Assembly (NCBI RefSeq): GCF_016785185.1
Contig: NZ_JAEKDY010000039.1
Direction: 5' to 3' (one strand)
Length of the DNA: 29,243 nt
From: Heyndrickxia sporothermodurans
Lineage (GTDB): Bacteria; Bacillota; Bacilli; Bacillales; Bacillaceae_C
Shown here: in pieces, positions 8,018-16,036 of the stretch
Numbering within the stretch: the stretch's first letter is position 1
Layout: every line of letters starts with the position of its first letter
Translations under genes and position numbers: made by a program
Notes under the pieces: generated by a model
Database searches by the model: none
Told to the model about the DNA's origin: nothing
The model's input: only the letters and a program-made list of their open reading frames with translations

Positions 8018-9082
8018 ATGAGGCAAATTTATAGTGAGATTATTCAATTTCGCGGCACACATTATGATTTTGGCTATATGCAAGGGAAAAAGTTAAAGGA
8101 TTCGCTCATTATTCAAAATCGCGAAAAGCAATGGCAAGTAAGAAAACCGCGCTTTACTGTGGAAGTAGAGGAAGTAAAACAAGCAATTACTCGCTTTGCT
8201 CCGGGTATATGGGATGAATTGCTTGGTTTGCAAGATGCACTAGAATGGCCGATAGAACGAGTGTTGATGGAATTCGGCGGCTATCGCTTAGATTATGTTC
8301 GATCCGGCTGTTCCATTTTAACGGGTGATCATTATTTAATTCGTAATTATGATTATCATCCAAAGACATATGAAGGTCGCTATACGTTTTTTCAGCCGAC
8401 CGATCAAGGTTATGCGATTATAGGTCCGAGTCAGCGAATCACTGGACGAATGGATGGGATGAACGAAAAGGGACTTTCGATGGGCTATAACTTTATGAAT
8501 CGCAAAAATCCAGGAGATGGGTTTATTTGCTGTATGATAGGAAGATTAGTATTAGAATCATGTGCAAATGTGGAAGAAGCCGTTGAAATGCTGAAAGAAA
8601 TTCCACATCGCCATTCCTTTACATATGTTGTATACGATAAAAGTAGTACGACAAAAATAGTGGAAACTACTCCACGGGGTGTGAAGGTTCGTCAAGCAAA
8701 TGCTTGCACGAATCATTTTGAATTAATGCAAGATGAAAATCGCCATCATCTCGTTGATTCAAAGCGGAGGTTACAAATTTTACAAGCAAACCAAGAAGCA
8801 ATTTCAGGAGCACAGGAAGCTTTTCGTTTATTGAATAATACCGATAAAGGTGTTTTTTCCGATTTATATGGGAGCTGGGCGGGAACGATTCATACTTCGG
8901 CATACTTACCTCGTGAAATGAAAGCATGGTTTGCACTTGGTGGAGATGTTGAGCCATATGAGTTTGATTGGCATAGATGGTTGAGTGGTGAGGACATCAC
9001 TATTGAAAGGATAACAGGAGAAATTGATACTACGATCCCTTTTGTCCATATGGATGCTGGGGCAGATTGGTCGAGAAAATAG
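8018..9082 (+). CDS. C45-type Ntn-hydrolase / acyl-CoA:6-APA acyltransferase-like protein
   Basis: 354 residues. An N-terminal segment with RGTHYDFGYMQGKKL is followed by a putative Gly-Cys processing site (G97-C98 in RSGCSILTGDHYLIRNYDY), then RITGRMDGMNEKGLSMGYNF. This is the pattern of the C45 acyltransferase / linear-amide hydrolase group, in which cleavage before Cys exposes an N-terminal nucleophile; RNYD (109-112) lies near the active site in this superfamily. Known members act on penicillins, bile salts or N-acyl amides; the substrate here is unknown. No signal peptide is seen, so it is cytoplasmic. It is preceded by GAGGGATC and followed 15 nt later by a GNAT gene, so the two are probably co-transcribed. 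Confidence 0.82.
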   Translation: MRQIYSEIIQFRGTHYDFGYMQGKKLKDSLIIQNREKQWQVRKPRFTVEVEEVKQAITRFAPGIWDELLGLQDALEWPIERVLMEFGGYRLDYVRSGCSILTGDHYLIRNYDYHPKTYEGRYTFFQPTDQGYAIIGPSQRITGRMDGMNEKGLSMGYNFMNRKNPGDGFICCMIGRLVLESCANVEEAVEMLKEIPHRHSFTYVVYDKSSTTKIVETTPRGVKVRQANACTNHFELMQDENRHHLVDSKRRLQILQANQEAISGAQEAFRLLNNTDKGVFSDLYGSWAGTIHTSAYLPREMKAWFALGGDVEPYEFDWHRWLSGEDITIERITGEIDTTIPFVHMDAGADWSRK

Positions 9083-9097
9083 AGGAGTGACAACAAC

Positions 9098-9658
9098 ATG
9101 GAATGCAGATTAGCTATGAAAAGTGATGCAAAGGAAGCAGCAGATTATATCCATTTAGCGATACATGATATTGCGGAAGCATTAACAGGGGAAAAGGAAA
9201 CAGAGAAAATCAGAGAGGTACTATCAGAACTATTTCGTCAAGAAAATAATCGATTGAGCTATCAAAATAGTATTGTCGCAGAAATTGATGGGAAAGTAGC
9301 AGGTATTCTCATCGCCTATTCTGGTGACGATGCCGTAGAGTTGGACAAGCCGATTCTTGAAAGACTGAAAAGAATAGGGAAGAGTCATGTAGAGCCATTC
9401 GATAATGAAGCTGACAAAGGTGATTATTATATTGATACGGTCAGCGTTGTTACTGATTTTCAAGGAAGAGGAATCGGCACATTCCTTATTCAAAGTGTGG
9501 AACAGGTGGCAAAGGATAAAGGGTTTACGAGAGTCAGCTTAAATGTTGCAGAAGATAATCCTGGAGCAAAACGGCTATACGAAAAGCTTGGTTACATGAA
9601 GGAAAAAAACATCATGATTAATGGGCATGAATTTGATTACATGGTCAAAAATGTATAA
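9098..9658 (+). CDS. GNAT-family N-acetyltransferase
   Basis: A 186-residue acetyltransferase. Motif A reads VSVVTDFQGRGIGTFLI, with the acetyl-CoA pyrophosphate loop QGRGIG at 122-127. Motif B (VSLNVAEDNPGAKRLYEKLGY) matches the family fold. The central region contains an insertion of charged residues (LDKPILERLKRIGKSHVEPFDNEADKGDYY) seen in a subgroup of Bacillus GNATs. The ribosome binding site GAGGAG overlaps the preceding hydrolase stop, which supports one operon. The acceptor is unknown; amines released by the neighbouring amidase-like enzyme are a possibility but only an inference. Confidence 0.85.
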   Translation: MECRLAMKSDAKEAADYIHLAIHDIAEALTGEKETEKIREVLSELFRQENNRLSYQNSIVAEIDGKVAGILIAYSGDDAVELDKPILERLKRIGKSHVEPFDNEADKGDYYIDTVSVVTDFQGRGIGTFLIQSVEQVAKDKGFTRVSLNVAEDNPGAKRLYEKLGYMKEKNIMINGHEFDYMVKNV

Positions 9659-9665
9659 ACAAAAG

Positions 9666-9688
9666 GAGAGGCTTAGGCCTCTCTTTCT
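9666..9688 (+). terminator. Terminator after hydrolase-GNAT unit
   Basis: GAGAGGC (9666-9672), loop TTAG, GCCTCTC (9677-9683), then TTT. It is short but well placed just after the GNAT stop. Confidence 0.65.
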
Positions 9689-9750
9689 AAATTCCTATTC
9701 TTGTACCCTATATAAGCATCATCATATGTGTTCAACCGAAATAATTCAGT

Positions 9751-10236
9751 CTAATTAAACAACTTAGCAATAACCGCTTGAATTTTTGCGCGTTCCCCCG
9801 ACAAAACAACTGTATCTCCTTTGTGAAAGGTTTCATTTGCCCCCGGATTTAATATCCTTTCATGGTTTTTCCTTATAATTGCAATGATTGTAACGCCAAA
9901 CTCATCTCTAAATTTTATTTCGCCAATTGCGCGGTTGATAATGCGTGCGTTTGCATCAACTTTACACCATTCAAATACTAACTCGTCAAAAGCATGCTCC
10001 AAGTTTTCAATTGCCTTCGGTTTATAAATAATTCCTCCTAATATTGCAGCAATTTGTCTAGATTCTTCATCAGTTAATGTAACACGGCCTGAGCTTTCCT
10101 CCGCATTCATGGAGTCGAATTGATAAATTTCTCTTTGACCGTCTTCATGCATAATGACGACGATTTTTTCATTTCCATCTGTTTGAATTTCAATTTTCTG
10201 TCCGATGCCCGGGAGTTCACATTCACGGATATTCAA
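9751..10236 (-). CDS. khtT: KhtT-like regulatory subunit (RCK_C/TrkA-C), solitary paralogue
   Basis: 161 residues from TTG 10236, which follows AAGGAG by a good distance. The N-terminal half (MNIRECELPGIGQKIEIQTDGNEKI) is a KhtT-specific domain. The C-terminal half (EFGVTIIAIIRKNHERILNPGANETFHKGDTVVLSGE) is an RCK_C/TrkA-C domain, which in B. subtilis KhtT binds c-di-AMP and controls the antiporter KhtU. It is clearly homologous along its whole length to the second KhtT at 11023-11526 but has no adjacent antiporter. It is transcribed away from the recombinase-like gene. It may be a second regulator of the same KhtU. Confidence 0.85.
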   Translation of the reverse strand: MNIRECELPGIGQKIEIQTDGNEKIVVIMHEDGQREIYQFDSMNAEESSGRVTLTDEESRQIAAILGGIIYKPKAIENLEHAFDELVFEWCKVDANARIINRAIGEIKFRDEFGVTIIAIIRKNHERILNPGANETFHKGDTVVLSGERAKIQAVIAKLFN

Positions 10237-10423
10237 TTTACTCGCTCCTTAGTTTTGGACATAATGATTATTGTATATTTAATACTATCCGATTGTGACC
10301 GAATAATAAAGGGGCATTCATAGAAGCAGTATTGTTTTGAATTTTGTCAAAAACACATTCGTAATATTACATAACCATATGTTATTATATGATTAAGTAA
10401 CATTGATTAAGGAGAATAAGCAA

Positions 10424-10972
10424 ATGGAATACGTTGAAGCTCTTAAGGATATTAAGCAAATTAATTCCATGAAGAGATATTTAAAAAAGCATTCAGAACG
10501 GGATTACGTCCTCTTTGTTTTTGGAATAAATACGGGGTTAAAGATCACTGAAATTTTGGAACTAAAGGTAGAAGATGTTTTTGAAACGGAAGATAAAATA
10601 AGAAATTTTTACAGCCTGCCTGATAGGAATGTGTATCTTAACCACAAAGTAAAAAGTGCTCTACTGCACTATATTCACACGAACGATTTATCTAAAGAAT
10701 CCTATTTATTCCAATCCACTAAAACAAAAAAACCGATTACACGCCAACAGGCTTACCGAATTATTCATGATGCTGCAGTTGCAGTTGGGATTGAGGGGAA
10801 AATTGGAACCAATTCCATGCGGAAAACATTCGGATACCACGCATATAAGAGAGGCGTTGCCATTTCACTGCTTCAGAAGCATTTCCATCACGCGACACCA
10901 TCTGAAACCCGTAAATATCTTGGAATTACAAAGGACGAAATCATACAAACAGAAATAGATGTAAACCTTTGA
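10424..10972 (+). CDS. Small tyrosine-recombinase-like protein with altered catalytic residues
   Basis: 182 residues; ATG 10424 lies 9 nt after AAGGAG. It matches only the catalytic half of phage-type integrases and lacks a SAM-like core-binding domain, like the small YoeC-type proteins of Bacillus. The expected TGLR(I)SE motif is TGLKITE (Lys40 instead of Arg). The HxxR box reads N130-S-M-R133, with Asn instead of His. The H/W position (His156) and the nucleophile Tyr165 (TRKYLG) are kept with the normal 9-residue spacing. It may be a non-classical or inactive recombinase, or a DNA-binding derivative. No att sites or cargo boundaries were found around it. Confidence 0.8.
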   Translation: MEYVEALKDIKQINSMKRYLKKHSERDYVLFVFGINTGLKITEILELKVEDVFETEDKIRNFYSLPDRNVYLNHKVKSALLHYIHTNDLSKESYLFQSTKTKKPITRQQAYRIIHDAAVAVGIEGKIGTNSMRKTFGYHAYKRGVAISLLQKHFHHATPSETRKYLGITKDEIIQTEIDVNL

Positions 10973-11022
10973 GCTTCAAATGCTCCTAAATCTGTTACAA
11001 AACATATGAGGGAGGAAATACA

Positions 11023-11526
11023 ATGAATATTAGGGAGAGTGAGTTACCGGGAATCGGAAGGAAATTTGAGATTATTACAAATAATAAAGAAAAAATTGTG
11101 ATTATTGTTCATGATGATGGACGAAGAGAAATGTATTACTATGAAGATTCGAATCATGAAGAAAGTATTTCGAGCACAACATTAAACGATTCCGAAGCTA
11201 GAAATCTTGCAGCTATTTTAGGAGGAATGATTTACAAGCCTCAAACACTTGAAACAATCGAAATGGCCTTTGATGGATTGGTGATTGAATGGTTTAAAGT
11301 TGAGCCTAACTCACCAGCTATTCGTAAAAATATCGGGGAACTTGAAATTAGAAACAAATATAACGTAACGGTTATAGCCATTTTAAAGAAAAATATGAAA
11401 AAAATATTGAATCCGGGCCCTGAATCTCTTATTGATGAAGGGGATACACTTGTCCTTTCAGGGGAAAGAAAAGAACTGAAAACTCTAATCAGTGAGCTGC
11501 TGTCCAATGGGCGTGGTGATACTTGA
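11023..11526 (+). CDS. khtT: K+/H+ antiporter regulatory subunit KhtT
   Basis: 167 residues; start ATG 11023 after GGAGG. It has the same two-part layout as its paralogue: an N-terminal KhtT domain (ELPGIGRKFEIITNNKEKIVIIVHDDGRREMYYYEDS) and an RCK_C domain (YNVTVIAILKKNMKKILNPGPESLIDEGDTLVLSGER). In B. subtilis KhtT keeps KhtU inactive until c-di-AMP or high pH relieves it. The stop overlaps the khtU start (TGATG, one base shared), so the two are translationally coupled. Known khtSTU operons also contain khtS, which is not visible here. Confidence 0.9.
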   Translation: MNIRESELPGIGRKFEIITNNKEKIVIIVHDDGRREMYYYEDSNHEESISSTTLNDSEARNLAAILGGMIYKPQTLETIEMAFDGLVIEWFKVEPNSPAIRKNIGELEIRNKYNVTVIAILKKNMKKILNPGPESLIDEGDTLVLSGERKELKTLISELLSNGRGDT

Positions 11527-12677
11527 TGAATCATTTAGTATTAGAAGTTGGTACAGCATTGGTATTGATTGCGCTTGCGGCGATCGTAGCAGGGAAAATG
11601 AAGTTTTCAATCATTCCATTTTTAATCATTATGGGAATGCTTGTCGGTCCACATGCCCCGACGATTGGCGTGATTAATCTAAAATTTATTGAGAGTTCCG
11701 AGTTCATTGAGTTTTTAGGTCGGATTGGTGTCCTCTTTCTCCTCTTCTATCTAGGTATTGAGTTTTCTGTTGGAAAGTTAATCAAATCAGGACGATCCAT
11801 TGTTATCGGAGGATCAATCTATGTAACGATGAATTTTGTGTTGGGTCTGCTTTATGGATTTATCGTTGGATTTCCGTTTTATGAGTCCCTTATTATCGCT
11901 GGATTGTTAAGCGTCTCTTCAACTGCCATTGTGGCCAAAGTACTCGTTGATTTAAAACGAACAGCTAATTCCGAAACAGAGCTTATTTTAGGGATTATTT
12001 TGTTCGATGATATTTTCCTCGCCGTTTTTTTATCCATCATGTCCGGACTTTTATTAGGAGGTTCTACTTCCATTTTGGGCACGATTGGATCTGTTCTTAT
12101 TTGCCTTGGGTACATGATTATATTTTTAATCATTGCTCGCAAGGGAGCGCCTATTATCAATAAGCTCCTTAATATCCGTTCAAATGAAATTTTCATTCTT
12201 GTCGTTTTTGCTTCATTATTTTTTATTGCCGGTTTTTCGGAAACGATTCACGTTGCTGAGGCAATCGGTGCATTGCTTTTAGGCCTTGTCTTTTCAGAAA
12301 CAGAGCATCGAAAGCGTATTGAACATTTGGTTATTCCTTTTAGAGATTTCTTTGGTGCGATTTTCTTCTTTAGCTTTGGCTTAACAATCGATCCGTTTTC
12401 CTTAGGTGGGGCCATTTGGCTTGCATTAGGGGCAGTTGCCCTTACGATTATTGGAAATTTTATCGCTGGAATGATTTCAGGCAGAAAAGCTGGGTTATCC
12501 CATAAGGCATCTGCAAATATTGGTCTAACCATTGTTTCCAGAGGTGAGTTTTCCATCATCGTTGCTAATCTGGGACTTGCTGGCGGATTACTACCAATTT
12601 TAAAACCGTTCACGGCACTTTATGTTCTCATATTGGCTGTTTTAGGGCCTCTCATGACGAAATCAATTTTTGGATAA
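11526..12677 (+). CDS. khtU: K+/H+ antiporter KhtU (CPA2 family)
   Basis: A 383-residue polytopic membrane protein with the Na_H_Exchanger fold. Runs of hydrophobic helices start at the N-terminus. The conserved core GRIGVLFLLFYLGIEFSVGKLIKSG is followed by LLSVSSTAIVAKVL, a CPA2 motif, and FFGAIFFFSFGLTIDPF. It has no fused RCK domain, consistent with control by the separate KhtT. It exports K+ (and other monovalent cations) in exchange for protons. The start ATG 11526 overlaps the khtT stop; the weak GTGGTGAT before it suggests reliance on coupling. Confidence 0.9.
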   Translation: MNHLVLEVGTALVLIALAAIVAGKMKFSIIPFLIIMGMLVGPHAPTIGVINLKFIESSEFIEFLGRIGVLFLLFYLGIEFSVGKLIKSGRSIVIGGSIYVTMNFVLGLLYGFIVGFPFYESLIIAGLLSVSSTAIVAKVLVDLKRTANSETELILGIILFDDIFLAVFLSIMSGLLLGGSTSILGTIGSVLICLGYMIIFLIIARKGAPIINKLLNIRSNEIFILVVFASLFFIAGFSETIHVAEAIGALLLGLVFSETEHRKRIEHLVIPFRDFFGAIFFFSFGLTIDPFSLGGAIWLALGAVALTIIGNFIAGMISGRKAGLSHKASANIGLTIVSRGEFSIIVANLGLAGGLLPILKPFTALYVLILAVLGPLMTKSIFG

Positions 12678-12737
12678 GATCTTTAAATGGAGTAATCAAA
12701 CAAAAAAGATAAACGAAAAAAAGGTCTTATGAATAGG

Positions 12738-12766
12738 TGCCCCACATGTTGGGGCATTTATTTTTT
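12738..12766 (+). terminator. Terminator after khtTU
   Basis: TGCCCCA (12738-12744), loop CATGT, TGGGGCA (12750-12756), then TTTATTTTTT. It ends the khtT-khtU transcript about 60 nt after the stop. Confidence 0.85.
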
Positions 12767-12829
12767 AAACATTCAATTTCATGTATGATAAGCAATATGT
12801 GTAATTTTAAAATATGTGAGGGATAAGTT

Positions 12830-13534
12830 GTGAAAATCATCTATGAAGGTAAGTTGAAACATGGCGTGATACCATATAAGGTATCACGATTAGCAAGTTC
12901 CGATATCGAACAAATACTACTATTACAAAATCTGGTTGTTGCTTCGCTAGAAGATAAAGAGAGTTTACAACCGCTAACACTGCAAGAATTTGAATATATT
13001 TTAGACGGAAAAGGGTTAATGGTTGGAGCTTTTGTGAACGAGCAGCTTATTGCGTTTCGTGCACTTTTAATTCCTGTGATTGATTCTGAACATTTAGGTT
13101 ACGATATCAGATTAGCGGAAGAAGAACTATCGAGTGTAGTCTACCAAGAAATTTCGATCGTTCATCCACAATATAGAGGAAACCATCTTCAACAGATTTT
13201 AGCAAAAATTATAATGAATGAGTTATCTAAATTAAATGGAAAATACTCTTATATTTGTTGTACAGTAGCCCCATTTAATATACCTAGTTTAAAAGATAAA
13301 TTTTCTCAAGGCATGGAAATCGCTTCCCTGAAAGAAAAGTACGGCGGACGATTACGGTATGTTTTTGTGAAAAAGTTGGTAGATGAAAACAAAGCTTGGA
13401 CAAAAAAAGTTACACTGAATATGAATGACACGGCTAGTCAACAAAAACTATTATCACAAGGGTGGAGAGGAATCCGGATGGAAAAACGGGATAATGGAAT
13501 TTGGGTTGAATTTGGAAAACAATTAGATAAATAG
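12830..13534 (+). CDS. GNAT-family acetyltransferase
   Basis: 234 residues from GTG 12830, preceded by GTGAGGGAT. The GNAT core spans about residues 17-165, with a motif-A region YQEISIVHPQYRGNHLQQILAKIIM in which the acetyl-CoA loop is Q114-Y-R-G-N-H-L120. This is slightly divergent (N-H in place of the usual G-x-G/A). The C-terminal 50 residues (KKVTLNMNDTASQQKLLSQGWRG...VEFGKQL) lie outside the core and have no recognised function. It stands alone between two terminator-like hairpins. The substrate is unknown. Confidence 0.8.
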   Translation: MKIIYEGKLKHGVIPYKVSRLASSDIEQILLLQNLVVASLEDKESLQPLTLQEFEYILDGKGLMVGAFVNEQLIAFRALLIPVIDSEHLGYDIRLAEEELSSVVYQEISIVHPQYRGNHLQQILAKIIMNELSKLNGKYSYICCTVAPFNIPSLKDKFSQGMEIASLKEKYGGRLRYVFVKKLVDENKAWTKKVTLNMNDTASQQKLLSQGWRGIRMEKRDNGIWVEFGKQLDK

Positions 13535-13609
13535 TGTCTTTTTTGTTTTCTACAATTTTTTCATAGGAATAGTTGCGAAAAGGTGATAAAGTAGCAGGTT
13601 TTGCGCTTT

Positions 13610-13640
13610 TTAATCAAACGTTTGATTAATTTTTGTTTTT
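13610..13640. promoter_or_regulatory. Perfect 20-bp palindrome upstream of marR
   Basis: TTAATCAAACGTTTGATTAA (13610-13629) is a perfect palindrome followed by TTTTTGTTTTT. It lies 76 nt after the GNAT stop and 123 nt before marR. It could be an operator for the MarR protein or a TetR-type regulator, or an AT-rich intrinsic terminator for the GNAT gene. Confidence 0.55.
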
Positions 13641-13752
13641 CTATTATTTTGTAGAAAATAGGGGAATATCGCCTAATTACAGAGGAAAGCACCAAGTTTC
13701 CTATGATATACTTAATAAATAACAATTCGGGATGAAAGTAAGAGGGGGAAGA

Positions 13753-14184
13753 ATGTTGACTGATCATGTACTCCAATTAATTGAATACGAAATTGCCCTA
13801 CTTGTTCGTCTAACGACAGCCCATAGTCCTAAACTAGGAAGTTTGGATCGCTCAGAGTATCTTTTACTAAGTGAACTTGAAAAATCAAGTCCATTAGCAA
13901 TTAATTCACTTGCGGAAAATTTATTACTAAACCTGTCTACCGCCAGTAGACAAGTCTCCGCATTAGAAGCAAAAAAATACATAAGACGTTTTCCAGATGC
14001 CCAGAATGGCAGAATCAGCCTTGTTGAACTGACAGATGAAGGGCATGAAATTCTTCGAAAGGTCCAAATGGCGCGTTATTCGGCTTATACGGAAATGCTC
14101 TGTGATTGGTCAGCAGAAGAATTGAAAAGTTTAGAAGAGAATCTGTCACGGTTGAATAATGATTTTAAAAAGTGGAATAGATGA
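13753..14184 (+). CDS. MarR-family transcriptional regulator
   Basis: About 143 residues. The start is taken as ATG 13753; TTG 13756, 7 nt after GAGGGGG, is an equally good choice. The winged helix reads LAINSLAENLLLNLSTASRQVSALEAKKYIRRFPDAQNGRISLVELTDEG, with the recognition helix STASRQVSALE and the wing GRISLVELT. MarR proteins repress efflux or resistance genes and release DNA on binding small phenolics. Placement just before an MFS/HlyD pair recalls the B. subtilis yhbI-yhbJ-yhcA set, though a terminator separates it from the MFS gene. Confidence 0.88.
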   Translation: MLTDHVLQLIEYEIALLVRLTTAHSPKLGSLDRSEYLLLSELEKSSPLAINSLAENLLLNLSTASRQVSALEAKKYIRRFPDAQNGRISLVELTDEGHEILRKVQMARYSAYTEMLCDWSAEELKSLEENLSRLNNDFKKWNR

Positions 14185-14217
14185 TCCTATATTAATCTTT
14201 AGGATCATCTATTTTTT
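14179..14217 (+). terminator. marR terminator
   Basis: AGATGATCCTA (14179-14189) pairs perfectly with TAGGATCATCT (14200-14210), then ATTTTTT. The left arm includes the marR stop codon. Confidence 0.88.
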
Positions 14218-14257
14218 AATTGGGCAAGGATAATGAAACAATGACAAAAATACACTA

Positions 14258-14303
14258 TTGCTATTTTTATTAAAAGTTGTATAATACATATTGCATAATA
14301 CAA
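14258..14303 (+). promoter_or_regulatory. Promoter and operator-like repeats of the MFS/HlyD unit
   Basis: TTGCTA (14258-14263), a 16-bp spacer and TATAAT (14280-14285) form a sigma-A-like promoter. An inverted repeat TTGTAT (14277-14282) / ATACAA (14298-14303) and a direct repeat ATAATACA (14281-14288, 14295-14302) overlap the -10, a likely MarR binding place. Confidence 0.6.
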
Positions 14304-14322
14304 TATATAAAATGAAGATCGG

Positions 14323-14354
14323 ATTTCCATTTTTTGTGGAAATTCTTTTTATTT
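14323..14354 (+). terminator. Leader hairpin before the MFS gene, attenuator-like
   Basis: ATTTCCA (14323-14329) / TGGAAAT (14337-14343) with a 7-nt loop is followed by TCTTTTTATTT. It lies downstream of the promoter and upstream of the MFS start, so it may act as a weak terminator in the leader. Confidence 0.45.
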
Positions 14355-14393
14355 GATTGTAGTAAACAATTACAAAGTGAAAGGGGAGTCAGA

Positions 14394-16001
14394 ATGAATC
14401 AAAAAGGCATTACAAATAGGACGATAAAGATTCCTAATTATATCATTATCTCATTTTTAACGATTTTTGCGATTGGTCCGCAATATTTTATCAATCTCTC
14501 ATATACGATGAACCAAGAAATCGTTTAAAACGGGCTACATTTAAGCTCGAAGGATCTCCTTTTGCCTTCAACCTTATCTAATCTAGGATTCGCATTAGGT
14601 GTTCCACTTGGACCTTTGTTCACAAGAAAATTGGGACTTCGAAAAAATTATTTATATCTAATAATAATTTTTCTATGTGGGTCGATTATTAATGCGATTT
14701 CACAGGATTTGTTCTTTTTAATTCTTGGACGGACGATTCAAGGTTTAAGTGCAGGCGTTTTGTTTTTAACGATGTTGCCTGTTAGTTTAAAATCGTTTCC
14801 AAATAAAATCCGAAATACCTTTTTGTTTATGGTTATTACAGGATTGTTTGGGGCTACAGCATTAGGAGCATTCTTTGGTTCATTTTCTTTAAGTGTTGAT
14901 GCATGGCGCTGGTTATATATATTAAATATTGTCTCTGCCGTACTATGCTTTATAGTCGGTTTCTTTGGATTGCCTAAGACCGAAGAGCATGAACTGGATC
15001 AAGCACCGGTTGATAAAACTGGAATCTTTCTATATACGCTCATCTTAGTTGTACTTTCATTTCCATTGTGTAACTTAATGGATAAAGGTTTTTCATCTTT
15101 ATATGTTTGGCCTTTTTTTGTTGTTGCATTTCTTTTATTAATCTTGTTTCTTTCAATTGATATGAAAGCTGAAAGTCCATTAATTCCGTTTCGGACATTA
15201 AAAGCAGCTAAACCAATTTCCGGAACAGTTATGGCGATTGCTTCCCATGTCTTACTGATACTTGCAATAGCTGGTATAAATGGCTTTTTGCGTCATAATA
15301 AAGATCTTCCGTTTCATTATCTCTTGCACTTTTATATTTGGTTTTTTATCGGAATTGTCGTAACCGCTATTCTGAAGACTTTATTTTATGGGATGCTGGG
15401 AGCAGGAAAAATGGGGATTATCGGCTCACTTGCGGTTATTTATGTAACTTTACAATGGAGAGTCATGGGTCCCGAGGTTACATTGCCAACCTTATATTTT
15501 CAAATTGCGCTTTTAGGTGCAGGTGTAAGTATGGTACTTGTCGGTGGGGCGTTAGGAACGGCCTTTGCTGGTAATTTGCATCATGCATCATTGCGTTCGT
15601 TAACCTTGCATTCGACTCGGAACTTCATTGGGGCGATTATAACTCCGATGGTTGGTTGGTTTCTATCGACGCAAAATGAACTTCAATATGGAAATATTCA
15701 AGAATATCTTGGGGAAAACGGTCCGGAGGCAAAATCGGAAATTGCTCAATTAACCCATCGTTTAATGGAATCCGGTCTTCCTTTAAGTAAGGCACAAAGT
15801 ATGGCGTCGTATGAACTAATAGCCAATACAAAGAAAGCAGCCATACTTGGAGCATATCATCATCTATTTACGATTATGCTTGTTTTCGCTTGTATCATGC
15901 TTGTTGCATCAATAGGAAAAATGGTGACGGGAAAAGGAATAGGTCTCGTGAAAAAAGAACCGAAAGTCCAAGTTACCTCTGTGAAAGAAACAACTGTGTA
16001 A
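14394..16001 (+). pseudogene. MFS multidrug efflux transporter (EmrB/YhcA-like), interrupted by in-frame TAA
   Basis: Starts at ATG 14394 after AAGGGGAG. The first 44 codons encode a normal N-terminal helix (IPNYIIISFLTIFAIGPQYFINLSYTMNQEIV). TAA at 14526-14528 then interrupts the frame, and the same frame continues without another stop to 16001 (about 535 codons in all). The resumed part carries GVPLGPLFTRKLGLRKN (the MFS loop 2-3 motif), LGRTIQGLSAGVLFLTMLPVSL and about 12 further hydrophobic segments. The codon after Val44 was probably CAA. The distal part lacks its own ribosome binding site, so efflux is probably lost unless the stop is a sequencing error or is read through. The adaptor gene downstream is intact. 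Confidence 0.85.
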
Positions 16002-16036
16002 AAGTACGGAAATTAAAAATGGAGGAGAAAAGTTCA

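Noticed and set aside
15890..16036. Longer N-terminus for the HlyD-type adaptor
   Set aside because: The extension overlaps the MFS frame and lacks the GGAGGAG site that clearly serves ATG 16037.
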